From CADEDV01 sp036383515 (GTDB lineage Bacteria > Bacteroidota > Bacteroidia > Chitinophagales > Chitinophagaceae), in contig DASVOE010000079.1 in NCBI GenBank assembly GCA_036383515.1, positions 8,792-72,791 of the forward strand: a stretch of DNA of 64,000 nucleotides, in the 5' to 3' direction. The notes under the pieces were generated by a model. The model saw nothing but the letters and a program-made list of their open reading frames with translations. It ran no database searches and was not told where the DNA came from. Positions 35,424-44,776 of the stretch are shown one piece after another. The translations under genes and the position numbers were made by a program. The number at the start of each line of letters is the position of its first letter. Positions within the stretch are counted from its first letter, which is position 1.

Positions 35424-37172
35424 ATGCCGCGTAAGACTTACTATATATTATTTGTCTTACTCCTTCTACTGGTGGGGATGGTCCGAGTTTATTCGCAGAG
35501 CATTGACCTGGAAAATGCTTTAAGTGATTTCAGAAAAAAATACCAGCAAACCAAGAAATTAAAAATTACCGGGGGCATAAGCTCCAGTACTACTTATTCA
35601 ATGAGTACCGCAGGAGGATTACGGGATCCTTTTGTTTATTCCATTAACGGCAATGTCAATTTCTCTTTCCTGTCCATCAATATTCCGGTAAGTCTTAGCT
35701 ATACAAATGCCGGTTTTTCCTATAGCTACCAGTATCCCCGTCCACCCAGCCGGTTAAGCATTCATCCAAAATATAAATGGGTGCAGGCACATATCGGTGA
35801 TTTCAGTATGAATTTTTCGCCCTATACGATGAGTGGATTTCAGATTAAAGGTGCAGGCGTGGATCTGCAACCCAAAGGGAAATGGAAGTACAGTGCCTTT
35901 TACGGTCGTTTTCAGAAAGCGGTTCCTTATTTAGAAGGAAACGGAAACACATTGGCGACTTATAAAAGAGTGGGAGCGGGCATCAAACTGAATTTTACAG
36001 AAAAAAAATTCCAGTCTGCTTTATCTATCATAAGGATAAATGATTTGCAAAACTCTCTTCTTCAAAAACCGGACTCACTTCACATTTATCCCAAAGCGAA
36101 TATTGCATTTGGTTTTGAAAATAAACTTAAGCTTGCCAAATCACTTCAAATAGAAGTCGAATTGGGAATAAGCTATCTCACCAATGATGTTAGAGCACAA
36201 AAAGATAGCGTAGAGCCCGCCTTTCATAAAATTATCGGACTGGCTTCTAAAATGAATGCATCAACCACCTTTTATAAAGCTCTTAAAACAAATCTATCAT
36301 ACACCCTTGGCAGTTCAACCGTGGGTATCGGTTACGAAAGAATTGATCCCGGTTACCAGACATTAGGCGCTTATTATTTTACCAATGATATGGAAAACAT
36401 CACTGTCAATTTTGCCCAACAATTGTTTAAGAACAAGCTCAACCTTTCCATGAATGCTGGCATACAGCAGGATGATCTGAAAAATGAAAAGACGGGGAAA
36501 AACAGGCGGATGGTTACTGCCATTAACGCCAGTATTAACGGCGGAAAAAAATTTACATCCAGTCTTGGGTATTCCAACTTTCAAACATTCACTAATATCA
36601 AACCACAGTTTCAATATATCAATCAGCTGACCCCGTATGATAACCTGGATACACTTAACTACCGTCAGCTTAGCCAAACGGCAAATGCCAATGTCAATTT
36701 AATTCTCCGGTCTGATACGTTGAAATCAAAAGTGCTCAACATGAATTTTAGTTTCCAGGATTCTTATGATGAACAGGGAGGTATTATTTCAAAAGGAAAT
36801 GCAAGCCAGTTTTACAACCTGGCAGTTAGCTATTCCAGTATCCGGATACCTCAAAGCCTGAATATCGCTTACGGATTTAATGCTACTTACAACACGATCG
36901 GCATCGTTAACATGGTTACCGCCGGCCCTATGATCAATTGCGGTAAAGGTTTTTTCGATAAGCAATTGAAGACAAGTATTTCTGCAGCTTACAATATAAG
37001 CCTGCAGCAGGGGGTACAACAACAGAAAATAATATCAGGCAGATTTAATGCATCGTATACACTTCGAAAAAAACATCAATTGGGGTTAAACGGAGTGTAT
37101 ATGCATCGTGTAGTAAAAGGTAAAAGTGGACAGGATTTTTCCACTTCGGTTACGTATTCCTATTCATTTTAA
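35424..37172 (+). CDS. Outer-membrane beta-barrel protein
   Basis: A 582-residue protein with a signal peptide (about 1-25, ending RVYSQ). The body alternates polar and hydrophobic residues in strands ending with aromatic residues, for example VNFSFLSINIPVSLSYTNAG and FQIKGAGVDLQPKGKWKYSA, and it finishes in STSVTYSYSF with a terminal phenylalanine. This predicts a barrel of perhaps 20-24 strands in the outer membrane. I do not recognise a named family. Its start abuts the stop of the PKD lipoprotein gene, so the two probably form a complex, perhaps the membrane platform for the large surface proteins downstream. Confidence 0.7.
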   Translation: MPRKTYYILFVLLLLLVGMVRVYSQSIDLENALSDFRKKYQQTKKLKITGGISSSTTYSMSTAGGLRDPFVYSINGNVNFSFLSINIPVSLSYTNAGFSYSYQYPRPPSRLSIHPKYKWVQAHIGDFSMNFSPYTMSGFQIKGAGVDLQPKGKWKYSAFYGRFQKAVPYLEGNGNTLATYKRVGAGIKLNFTEKKFQSALSIIRINDLQNSLLQKPDSLHIYPKANIAFGFENKLKLAKSLQIEVELGISYLTNDVRAQKDSVEPAFHKIIGLASKMNASTTFYKALKTNLSYTLGSSTVGIGYERIDPGYQTLGAYYFTNDMENITVNFAQQLFKNKLNLSMNAGIQQDDLKNEKTGKNRRMVTAINASINGGKKFTSSLGYSNFQTFTNIKPQFQYINQLTPYDNLDTLNYRQLSQTANANVNLILRSDTLKSKVLNMNFSFQDSYDEQGGIISKGNASQFYNLAVSYSSIRIPQSLNIAYGFNATYNTIGIVNMVTAGPMINCGKGFFDKQLKTSISAAYNISLQQGVQQQKIISGRFNASYTLRKKHQLGLNGVYMHRVVKGKSGQDFSTSVTYSYSF

Positions 37173-37223
37173 TGAAAAAAATTAAACGAAATATTTTCTA
37201 CGAAAATTAATAACCACACTGCT

Positions 37224-40200
37224 ATGGGAAAATTAGTCAAACTCATCCTTGTTATTCTTGCGCTAACAGGTATCGTTGGGCAATCAGCGCTGTTTGCAAA
37301 TACCACCGCTGATGAAAAGGATAAGAAAGAAAGGCCGGAGAAGAAAAACACAACTGAAAATTTTGATGGAAAATATTATTACCGGAAAAGCAACGGCGAT
37401 GATCCTGAGATACAAAAACAGCGGGCCAGGGCTGCTAATTCGGTAAATGAAGTAGACGCACAGCAGCGGTATGTAGAATTTCTTTCGCCATCAGATTTAA
37501 ATCACCTTCCGATTGGCTTAAAAAAGAAAATTGGCAATACAACGGTTAAGATTGCCATCAGCAGTGCTGTCTTTACGCCGAGGTATGCAGAACTGACTAT
37601 CTATGCTAAAATAGATATACCCCAAAACAACAACAGTAACATAGGAAGTAATAGTCCCGCAAGTTTAAAAACTAACAGATCTGTTTTTTTTGGTGTGAAG
37701 GGATTAAAACTTTCTAAAGACGGAGGAATTATAGGTGATGCGAAACTTGTTTTACTGGGAGACTATGCTATCCCGATGAATGGAGGTAAAAGTGCACTTG
37801 TGCTGAAAGGAGGTTTTGATATTACCACCGGGCAAGCGTTGGATAAAACCTATATAAACATAGACTGTAACGGATTTAAGGAATTGGGTTTATCGGCTGA
37901 TGTAGAATTTCCAAGATCTTTATTCATACCTATTGATAATGCAGGAAATCAAACAACCGGGCTGGTGAAGGGATCGTTTACAACGGTAGTAAGCAACTGG
38001 AATGATATACTGGCTTCCGTAACACTCACTCCTTTTGAAATTAAAGGTATAGATGGGGTTGGTTTCAAAATTGATAATGCCGTGGTCGATTTAAGTGATA
38101 TCCGTAACAGCGCCGATATTATTTACCCTGTTGGATACAAAGAAAAATACCTGGGCAATGATCCTCTTACGCTGAATTTATGGCGTGGCGTTTATGCAAA
38201 AGAATTGCGGATCACTTTGCCTGCTTCCTTTGATGACCGAACCAGTAGTGAAAGAGTATCCTTCGGATCAAAGGATATGATCATTGATAATAACGGACTA
38301 ACAGGTCTTTTTTATGCGGAGAATATTCTTCCCTTAACAAAAGGAAGTGCAGGAGGCTGGCAGTTTTCAGTTGATAGTTTCAGGATTGCCTTAGAAGCAA
38401 ACAGGTTACTACGTGCAGGTTTTGGTGGCAGGGTCGGATTGCCTGTTAATAAAGAAGCGACTTCCACGAGTAACGAGGCCGATAGCGTTCAGAGGAGAAA
38501 ATATCTTGCTTATTCAGCTATCATGAGCAGTTCAGGCGATTACTTATGCAGGGTTATTACGAAAGACTCTATCAATTTCGATGTTTGGAAAGCCAATGTT
38601 TTGTTGAAGCCGAACTCATACATTGAGCTTGCCGGTAACAAACAAAGTTTTAAGCCATCTGCTATGCTGCATGGCAGCATGAATATATCTTCCAATACAG
38701 GAACAGGAGGCAGTGATCGATTAACAAAAATTCTTGATTTTAAAGGAATAGAATTCCAGGGATTGCATATTAAAACTGATGCTCCTTATCTGACAGCTCA
38801 ATATTTTGGTTATAACGGTGCCATTAAAATTGGTATCCTGCCTGTATCCATTGATAGTATTGCATTAAAAACTTTTGCAACCAATGAATTGGGTGTAGGA
38901 TTTAATTTAAAAGTCAATTTACAGGATTCTTCTTTTAGTGGTAAAACCCGTTTATATGTTATTGGAAAATATAACCAGGAAGAAGGGCTTTCGAAATGGA
39001 AATATGACCGGTTGAAAATTGAAGATATTACTATCAATGCAAAGATAGGAGTGATGTCGTTGAATGGGAGTATCGCTTTTCTTGATGATGATCCCAGGTA
39101 TGGAGACGGGTTTAAAGGGTCCATCTATATAAAATTTGATAAGCCTGATAGTCTCGGTCTTTCAGTAACGGCTTTATTCGGTAACAAAGGTTTCCGCTAT
39201 TGGTTTGTAGATGGGATGGCTGAATTTCCAAGTATCGGATCCGGTGTACTTAATTTCAACGGTTTTGGCGGTGGCGCTTATTACCGTATGAAAAAAGAGG
39301 GCTTTGATCCTACGCTTACTCCAACAGGACTTGAATATACTCCGGATTCTACTGCAGGTTTAGGTATCCGGGCTTCCGTTTTATTTAATGTAGGCTCACA
39401 GAAATTAGATCATGGCCAGGCCACTTTCGAAGTTGCTTTTAACAGGCATGGGGGCATGCGCTATTTAGGTTTTTATGGGTATGCAAAAATTATGGCTCCC
39501 TTAAAAGTCAATCAGCTTCCCGGTGGAAATGCCTTTGCATTTATCAAAAACGAGTTTAAGAAAGTTGAAACCGAGATGAACACCTGGAACCCCGCTAAAA
39601 AAGAAAGCGATATCACTAAAAAGATTTTGCAACCTACCGCTGCGGCAGAAGATATGTATAAAGGAAAACTGGATGCAAGTTTCGAAGCAGATTTTCGGGC
39701 TATTATGGGTATTAGTTATGATTTCAATAACCGGATCTTCCATGCCAATTTTGATCTGTATGTAAGCACTCCGGGTAATATTCTCACCGGTGTAGGAGCA
39801 GGTGGAAGAGCCGGATGGGCTGTAATACATATTGATCCACTGAAGTGGTATATGCACATGGGTACTCCTACTGATCCGATCGGCATCAAGATCGGACTTG
39901 GTCCTGTCAGTGTACAAACTTCAGCTTATTTTATGGTGGGACACGATCTGCCAGCGTTTCCTCCTTTACCCGCAGCACTACAGGCTATCATGACTCAAAA
40001 TCATATTCAATATGAATCCAACATCAATATTGAAGAAAAAGATGACATCAAATCTGCAAAAGGAATTGCCTTTGGTGCTGGTGTACAAGTTGCTACCGGT
40101 GATATTAAATTTTTAATTCTCTATGCCAACTTCCAGGCGGGAATGGGTTTTGACGTGATGGTAAAAGATTACTCCAATTATATCTGCCAGCAAACTAACC

Positions 40201-42587
40201 AGGCTCCCGGTATCAATGGTTGGTATGCACAGGGAAGAGTGTATGCGTATTTACAAGGTGAATGTGGTGTAAGAATTAAACTCGGTCCTATAAAAAAGAA
40301 AATACCCATTATCAAAGGTGCTGCTGTTGCATTGCTGGAAGCCCGGTTACCGAATCCTTCGTGGTTTGGTGGATTATTTCATGTGAATATCCGGTTGCTG
40401 GGAGGTAAGATCAAAATCAATGTAAATCTTAAATTTTCATTTGGAGATGAATGTACGTTGGTACAGACCAGCGGTGGTGAAATAGATTTTGATGACTTTA
40501 AAGTGGTTACTGCAATTAGTCCCTCCGATAATACGCAGGAAGTAAGTCTGTTTGCCAAACCGGTGCTTACCTGCCTCACACCTCCTGAAGGACCATTTAC
40601 GTTGCCACCAGATGAAGAAGGTGGTGCAGAAGAAACGTACAGACCGCATATTGCCACTATCAACTTTGTAAAGGGCAGCCAAACATTTGGCTGCACCTAT
40701 AAATTATCGTCGGATAGCAGTAAGGTGACTATTTACCCCGAAGCAAATCTTACAGCCCAAACTGATTACGTCCTTAATGTAAAAGTGAATTACCAGAAAC
40801 TTGTTTCAGGCAATTGGGTGAATGTTACCAATGAAGATGGCAGCACCGTTACCGAAAGTCATGCCGTACATTTCAGAACCGGTAACAATCCTCCCGATAT
40901 CCCTGATGATAATATCGGGTTTATGTATCCATATAAAAATCAACGCTTCTTTTACAGGAATGAAGTTGCTGTTGGCCGGGTACTTTTAACTGCTACAAGA
41001 GATGAATTATTCTCTTCGTTTAACACATGGAAAGCCAGGTTTATTAAGACCACGAATAACCAGGTTGTAGCAACCACTGCTGTCACCTATAATTCATCAC
41101 TCAGATCAGTTACCTATCCCATTCCTTCCCAATTGGAAGCAAGTAGTCCCTATATCATGGAAATTTATGGTGAAGGTTATGTTGCCGGATCTCTCATTAC
41201 TGATACCTCAAGACCAATTCTTAAGGTTAACTTCAATACAAGTGTATACGGAACCCTCGCACAAAAAATAACTGCTATACAAGCAGTGACTCCTACTTCT
41301 GTTGTAGGAAGAGTAGAAAGTGATGTCATTGATCTGCAGGCAAAAGTTACGGAATACGAGGGCTTCGATATAGCTGAAATGATGCCTACGGCACTGACTG
41401 GAAATATTTCTTTAATTGGCGCAGAGGCCATACTGACGGATGATTATTATTATAACAATAAGATCCAACCGTTAATACGATACCCTTATTTCTTTTCATC
41501 TTCAGATATTACGATCAGTCGTGACCCGAATGAGTTTGGGTTGATACCCACTAAGGCTATTAGTCTTTCAAGTTATTATCTTAATGCCGCACTTAGTCCT
41601 AATTACAATACCATTCTCACTGACAGAATTCCTTACATCTATGATTTAAATAAAGTTTTTAATGGCGACTTTATTGAATTAAGAACACGGATCGTCAATA
41701 AATACCTGGCGAATATGACGGGTGCTCCTTTAAATGTACCCATGTATGAATGGTATCGCCCCTGCTGGTTGTGTTCCAAACGACAACGCCTCACACAACC
41801 GTGGGCCACTTATTTTAATAGTGCGGCCTATAGGAATTCATTAACGAGTGCAGGTTTATCCAATATTACGGATGAAGGAATGAAAAACATTGTGACCAAA
41901 CCATTCCCTTTCATGACGATGGGTGATTACAAAGTTGCGTTTCAGTTAAAAAAACCTGTAAGCTGGAGTGGCGTTGATAATTTTAATTTTGAAAACAGCA
42001 CTTCTACCATCTTTACGTATCATAATCCTATTGAATCCACCTTTTTCAACGAGTGGCAGTCTGGCACGTTTACAAAAAATAATTGTAGCTCAGGAGAAGA
42101 TGGTGGCCAGGTGAATTATGCGATACAACCCGGAACGTATAGCTCTCAAATAAGCCAGGCGGATGCGAATCAAAAAGCTATCGATGCCATCAATACATAC
42201 GGGCAGGAATATGCTAATCAGAACGGTCAATGCTGCATGAACGGCAATTGTTATGTTCCGGGGACCGTCAGCATCGGGATATATGGTTATATAAACTGCA
42301 CTAATTATTATTCAAGTTATACGGTAACATTCAATGGAGCTGCTGGCAGCTTTACGTATGACTTCCCATCCTGGTATTACGGAGCTTATATGGAAATTCA
42401 AATTCCTGCGGGATCCTATCAGTTAAGCTTTTATTCTGATAATTATTCCGGCAATACGGAATACTATTTAGATAATCCATGGCAATCCTGGTATGGGACT
42501 TCCGCTAACTCAGGCACCCTGATTTTTTCAACCGGCAGTTCCTATACCATTTCTGTGAATTCTTCATGCGGAGGGTATTATGAATAA
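37224..42587 (+). CDS. Giant secreted protein with Ig-like and C-terminal DUF5977 segments
   Basis: A 1787-residue protein with a signal peptide (about 1-26, ending SALFA). The first 1090 residues are beta-rich with many glycine turns and no named domain recognised. Residues about 1100-1225 look like a bacterial Ig-like (Big_5/SbsA type) domain containing VTIYPEANLTAQTDYVLNVK and AVHFRTGN. Near 1630-1672 a DUF5977 segment appears (GTYSSQISQADANQKAIDA, then YANQNGQCC), and a cysteine-bearing beta domain ends the chain. There is no T9SS sorting domain. The start lies 51 bases after the barrel gene, and the stop overlaps the FN3 gene by eight bases. It is a candidate surface scaffold, function unknown. 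Confidence 0.65.
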   Translation: MGKLVKLILVILALTGIVGQSALFANTTADEKDKKERPEKKNTTENFDGKYYYRKSNGDDPEIQKQRARAANSVNEVDAQQRYVEFLSPSDLNHLPIGLKKKIGNTTVKIAISSAVFTPRYAELTIYAKIDIPQNNNSNIGSNSPASLKTNRSVFFGVKGLKLSKDGGIIGDAKLVLLGDYAIPMNGGKSALVLKGGFDITTGQALDKTYINIDCNGFKELGLSADVEFPRSLFIPIDNAGNQTTGLVKGSFTTVVSNWNDILASVTLTPFEIKGIDGVGFKIDNAVVDLSDIRNSADIIYPVGYKEKYLGNDPLTLNLWRGVYAKELRITLPASFDDRTSSERVSFGSKDMIIDNNGLTGLFYAENILPLTKGSAGGWQFSVDSFRIALEANRLLRAGFGGRVGLPVNKEATSTSNEADSVQRRKYLAYSAIMSSSGDYLCRVITKDSINFDVWKANVLLKPNSYIELAGNKQSFKPSAMLHGSMNISSNTGTGGSDRLTKILDFKGIEFQGLHIKTDAPYLTAQYFGYNGAIKIGILPVSIDSIALKTFATNELGVGFNLKVNLQDSSFSGKTRLYVIGKYNQEEGLSKWKYDRLKIEDITINAKIGVMSLNGSIAFLDDDPRYGDGFKGSIYIKFDKPDSLGLSVTALFGNKGFRYWFVDGMAEFPSIGSGVLNFNGFGGGAYYRMKKEGFDPTLTPTGLEYTPDSTAGLGIRASVLFNVGSQKLDHGQATFEVAFNRHGGMRYLGFYGYAKIMAPLKVNQLPGGNAFAFIKNEFKKVETEMNTWNPAKKESDITKKILQPTAAAEDMYKGKLDASFEADFRAIMGISYDFNNRIFHANFDLYVSTPGNILTGVGAGGRAGWAVIHIDPLKWYMHMGTPTDPIGIKIGLGPVSVQTSAYFMVGHDLPAFPPLPAALQAIMTQNHIQYESNINIEEKDDIKSAKGIAFGAGVQVATGDIKFLILYANFQAGMGFDVMVKDYSNYICQQTNQAPGINGWYAQGRVYAYLQGECGVRIKLGPIKKKIPIIKGAAVALLEARLPNPSWFGGLFHVNIRLLGGKIKINVNLKFSFGDECTLVQTSGGEIDFDDFKVVTAISPSDNTQEVSLFAKPVLTCLTPPEGPFTLPPDEEGGAEETYRPHIATINFVKGSQTFGCTYKLSSDSSKVTIYPEANLTAQTDYVLNVKVNYQKLVSGNWVNVTNEDGSTVTESHAVHFRTGNNPPDIPDDNIGFMYPYKNQRFFYRNEVAVGRVLLTATRDELFSSFNTWKARFIKTTNNQVVATTAVTYNSSLRSVTYPIPSQLEASSPYIMEIYGEGYVAGSLITDTSRPILKVNFNTSVYGTLAQKITAIQAVTPTSVVGRVESDVIDLQAKVTEYEGFDIAEMMPTALTGNISLIGAEAILTDDYYYNNKIQPLIRYPYFFSSSDITISRDPNEFGLIPTKAISLSSYYLNAALSPNYNTILTDRIPYIYDLNKVFNGDFIELRTRIVNKYLANMTGAPLNVPMYEWYRPCWLCSKRQRLTQPWATYFNSAAYRNSLTSAGLSNITDEGMKNIVTKPFPFMTMGDYKVAFQLKKPVSWSGVDNFNFENSTSTIFTYHNPIESTFFNEWQSGTFTKNNCSSGEDGGQVNYAIQPGTYSSQISQADANQKAIDAINTYGQEYANQNGQCCMNGNCYVPGTVSIGIYGYINCTNYYSSYTVTFNGAAGSFTYDFPSWYYGAYMEIQIPAGSYQLSFYSDNYSGNTEYYLDNPWQSWYGTSANSGTLIFSTGSSYTISVNSSCGGYYE

Positions 42588-44745
42588 GAACAAACAAATA
42601 AAAATGAAACAATTTATTTTTCTATTCCTGCTATTGTTCGGATTCATACTTCCGGTCTTTTCGCAAAAGAAAACGAATGCGAACCCTGCAGGTGTTACTA
42701 AAAAAACAGCTCCCACTAAAATAAAGGTGGGTCTGCAGGCTGCTTATTTCGTTAAGAACAACAGAATAAAAATCAGGTGGGCTCCTGTGAATGAAGAAAG
42801 CTGGCGAATGGGTAATAAGTATGGTTATATTATTGAAAGACGAACCATTGTGCGGGATGGTAATTTAATAACCGGTGCTGAGCAGATCAAATCTTTCAGA
42901 TCTTATCCCTGTATCGCCGATTCGATGCGATACTGGGAGCCATTACTGTCTTTTAATGATAACGCTGCGGTGATGGCCCAGGCATTATATGGAGAAAGCT
43001 TCGAACTGGATATGAACAATTCAAGTAAACTGACCCAGGGCCCATCATTAATAAAAAAATCAGAAGAGAATAAGCAACGATACCTGTTCAGCATGTATGC
43101 TGCCGATAATGACTTCAATGTAGCTACCATGGCAGGCCTGGGTTTCCTGGATTCATCAGCAAAAACGAATGAAAAATATTTTTACAGGATATACGCTGCC
43201 GGGCCTAAGCAAATTATTAAAAGTGATACGGCTTTACTTTTTATATCCTTTCTCGATATAGCCGAATTACCACAGACACCTGAAATTTATGTAGAGCCTT
43301 CCAATAAATCTATTGTGTTGAGCTGGGATATGGAAAGAACTAAAACCTATTACAATTCTTTTATTATTCAACGATCTGGCGACGGAGGAAAAACGTTTAG
43401 AAATCTCAACCAGCGGCCCTACACCAGTATGGGACAAGGCAATGATCCCGGCATGCCCAACGCCATCATTTTTGTAGACACTACTATTAAAACAGGCGTA
43501 GATTATAAGTATAGGGTAGGTGGCATCAATATTTTTGGAGAATTAGGACCGTGGTCACCCGTGGCTGATGGGAAAGCGCTTGCTTTATTAGAAGGTGTTC
43601 CTGGTATCCAGGGTATAGTGCCCGATGCAAAAGGGGAACTGGTTCTTAATTGGTATTTTGAAGATAGTGTCAGGAATAAAATAAAAGGATTCGAATTAAC
43701 GCATGCCACCAATGAAGGGGGCCCTTACCTTCCCATCCTTGAAAATATAGACGCAGTTTCCTCTGCTGTAAAACTTCCAACTACGTTGCCGGCTGGTTAC
43801 CTGGTTGTGAAAGCGATCAGTAAGGAAGGTATTTCAAGAACGTCTTTTCCCTATTTATATCAACCTGAAGATTCTCTTCCTCCTTCAGCTCCCAGTGGCT
43901 TGTCTGTCTCTGTTGATAGTACAGGAAGAGTAGAATTAAAATGGATGCCCAACACAGAAAAAGATCTGCTAGGGTATAAAGTATTCCGAACAATGGTGAA
44001 GGGAGCCGAGCATGCAGTACTAGTTGATACTGTCTGGATGACCAATGTATTTTATGATACACTCGATTTGAAATTAAAAAACAGGAAGGCTTACTATACT
44101 GTTACTGCGCTTGATCGTCGGTTCAACCAGTCATCCATGTCAAAGGAAATTGAGATCGTTAAGCCTGATATCATACCTCCTACGTCTCCCATTTTTTCAG
44201 ATTATAAAATAAATGAAAATTCAATAGAAATTAATTGGATCAATCCCGAAGAAGAAGACCTGAAAGAAGTCGCACTTCAACGAAAACTATCCACTGCTAC
44301 TGATTGGAAAACGATTTTCAAAACGTCTAAAAAAGAAGCTTCATCTTATATTGACAAAGAAGCCGTAGCGGATAAAAAATACAGTTATAAACTTACGGCG
44401 ACAGATGAAGCGGGATTATTCTCACCGGAAGGCCAGGTGCTTACTATTCAAACGTTACCAACTGTCAACCGAAAAGTGTTTAAATCACTGGATAATGATT
44501 TAAACAGGGACAAAAGGCTTATCTACCTGCGTTGGCAGGTTCAGGAAAAAATGGTTATACAATCTATTGAAGTGTTCCGGGGCACCGAAAAAAGTCCGCT
44601 TGAATTGTATAAGGTTCTTGATGGTAAAACAACCGAGCTGCTGGACAATGATTTATTGGCAAACACAAAATATAAATATGGGATAAGAGCATTGCTCCCG
44701 GATGGTCAATATTCAGAAATGCTGATAAAGGATATTAATTATTGA
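42580..44745 (+). CDS. Secreted fibronectin type III repeat protein
   Basis: A 721-residue protein. The hydrophobic signal (IFLFLLLFGFILPVFSQ) lies behind a charged start; an ATG nine codons in (42604) would place it closer to the N-terminus, but the annotated start overlaps the preceding gene by eight bases, in keeping with the operon. After an N-terminal domain, four or five fibronectin type III-like domains follow from about residue 230, with strands such as KYRVGGINIFGELGPWSPV, VELKWMPNTEKDLLGYKVFR and KYSYKLTATDEAGLFSPEG. It is likely surface-exposed or periplasmic and binds partner proteins. No sorting domain is visible at the C-terminus. Confidence 0.75.
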   Translation: MNKNKQIKMKQFIFLFLLLFGFILPVFSQKKTNANPAGVTKKTAPTKIKVGLQAAYFVKNNRIKIRWAPVNEESWRMGNKYGYIIERRTIVRDGNLITGAEQIKSFRSYPCIADSMRYWEPLLSFNDNAAVMAQALYGESFELDMNNSSKLTQGPSLIKKSEENKQRYLFSMYAADNDFNVATMAGLGFLDSSAKTNEKYFYRIYAAGPKQIIKSDTALLFISFLDIAELPQTPEIYVEPSNKSIVLSWDMERTKTYYNSFIIQRSGDGGKTFRNLNQRPYTSMGQGNDPGMPNAIIFVDTTIKTGVDYKYRVGGINIFGELGPWSPVADGKALALLEGVPGIQGIVPDAKGELVLNWYFEDSVRNKIKGFELTHATNEGGPYLPILENIDAVSSAVKLPTTLPAGYLVVKAISKEGISRTSFPYLYQPEDSLPPSAPSGLSVSVDSTGRVELKWMPNTEKDLLGYKVFRTMVKGAEHAVLVDTVWMTNVFYDTLDLKLKNRKAYYTVTALDRRFNQSSMSKEIEIVKPDIIPPTSPIFSDYKINENSIEINWINPEEEDLKEVALQRKLSTATDWKTIFKTSKKEASSYIDKEAVADKKYSYKLTATDEAGLFSPEGQVLTIQTLPTVNRKVFKSLDNDLNRDKRLIYLRWQVQEKMVIQSIEVFRGTEKSPLELYKVLDGKTTELLDNDLLANTKYKYGIRALLPDGQYSEMLIKDINY

Positions 44746-44776
44746 AAAATAAAGGCGTTATACCAAAACTACAGTT

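Noticed and set aside
39501..39917. 138-codon open frame antisense within the 1787-residue gene
   Set aside because: Antisense to an intact coding frame with normal codon use; no start context or domain.
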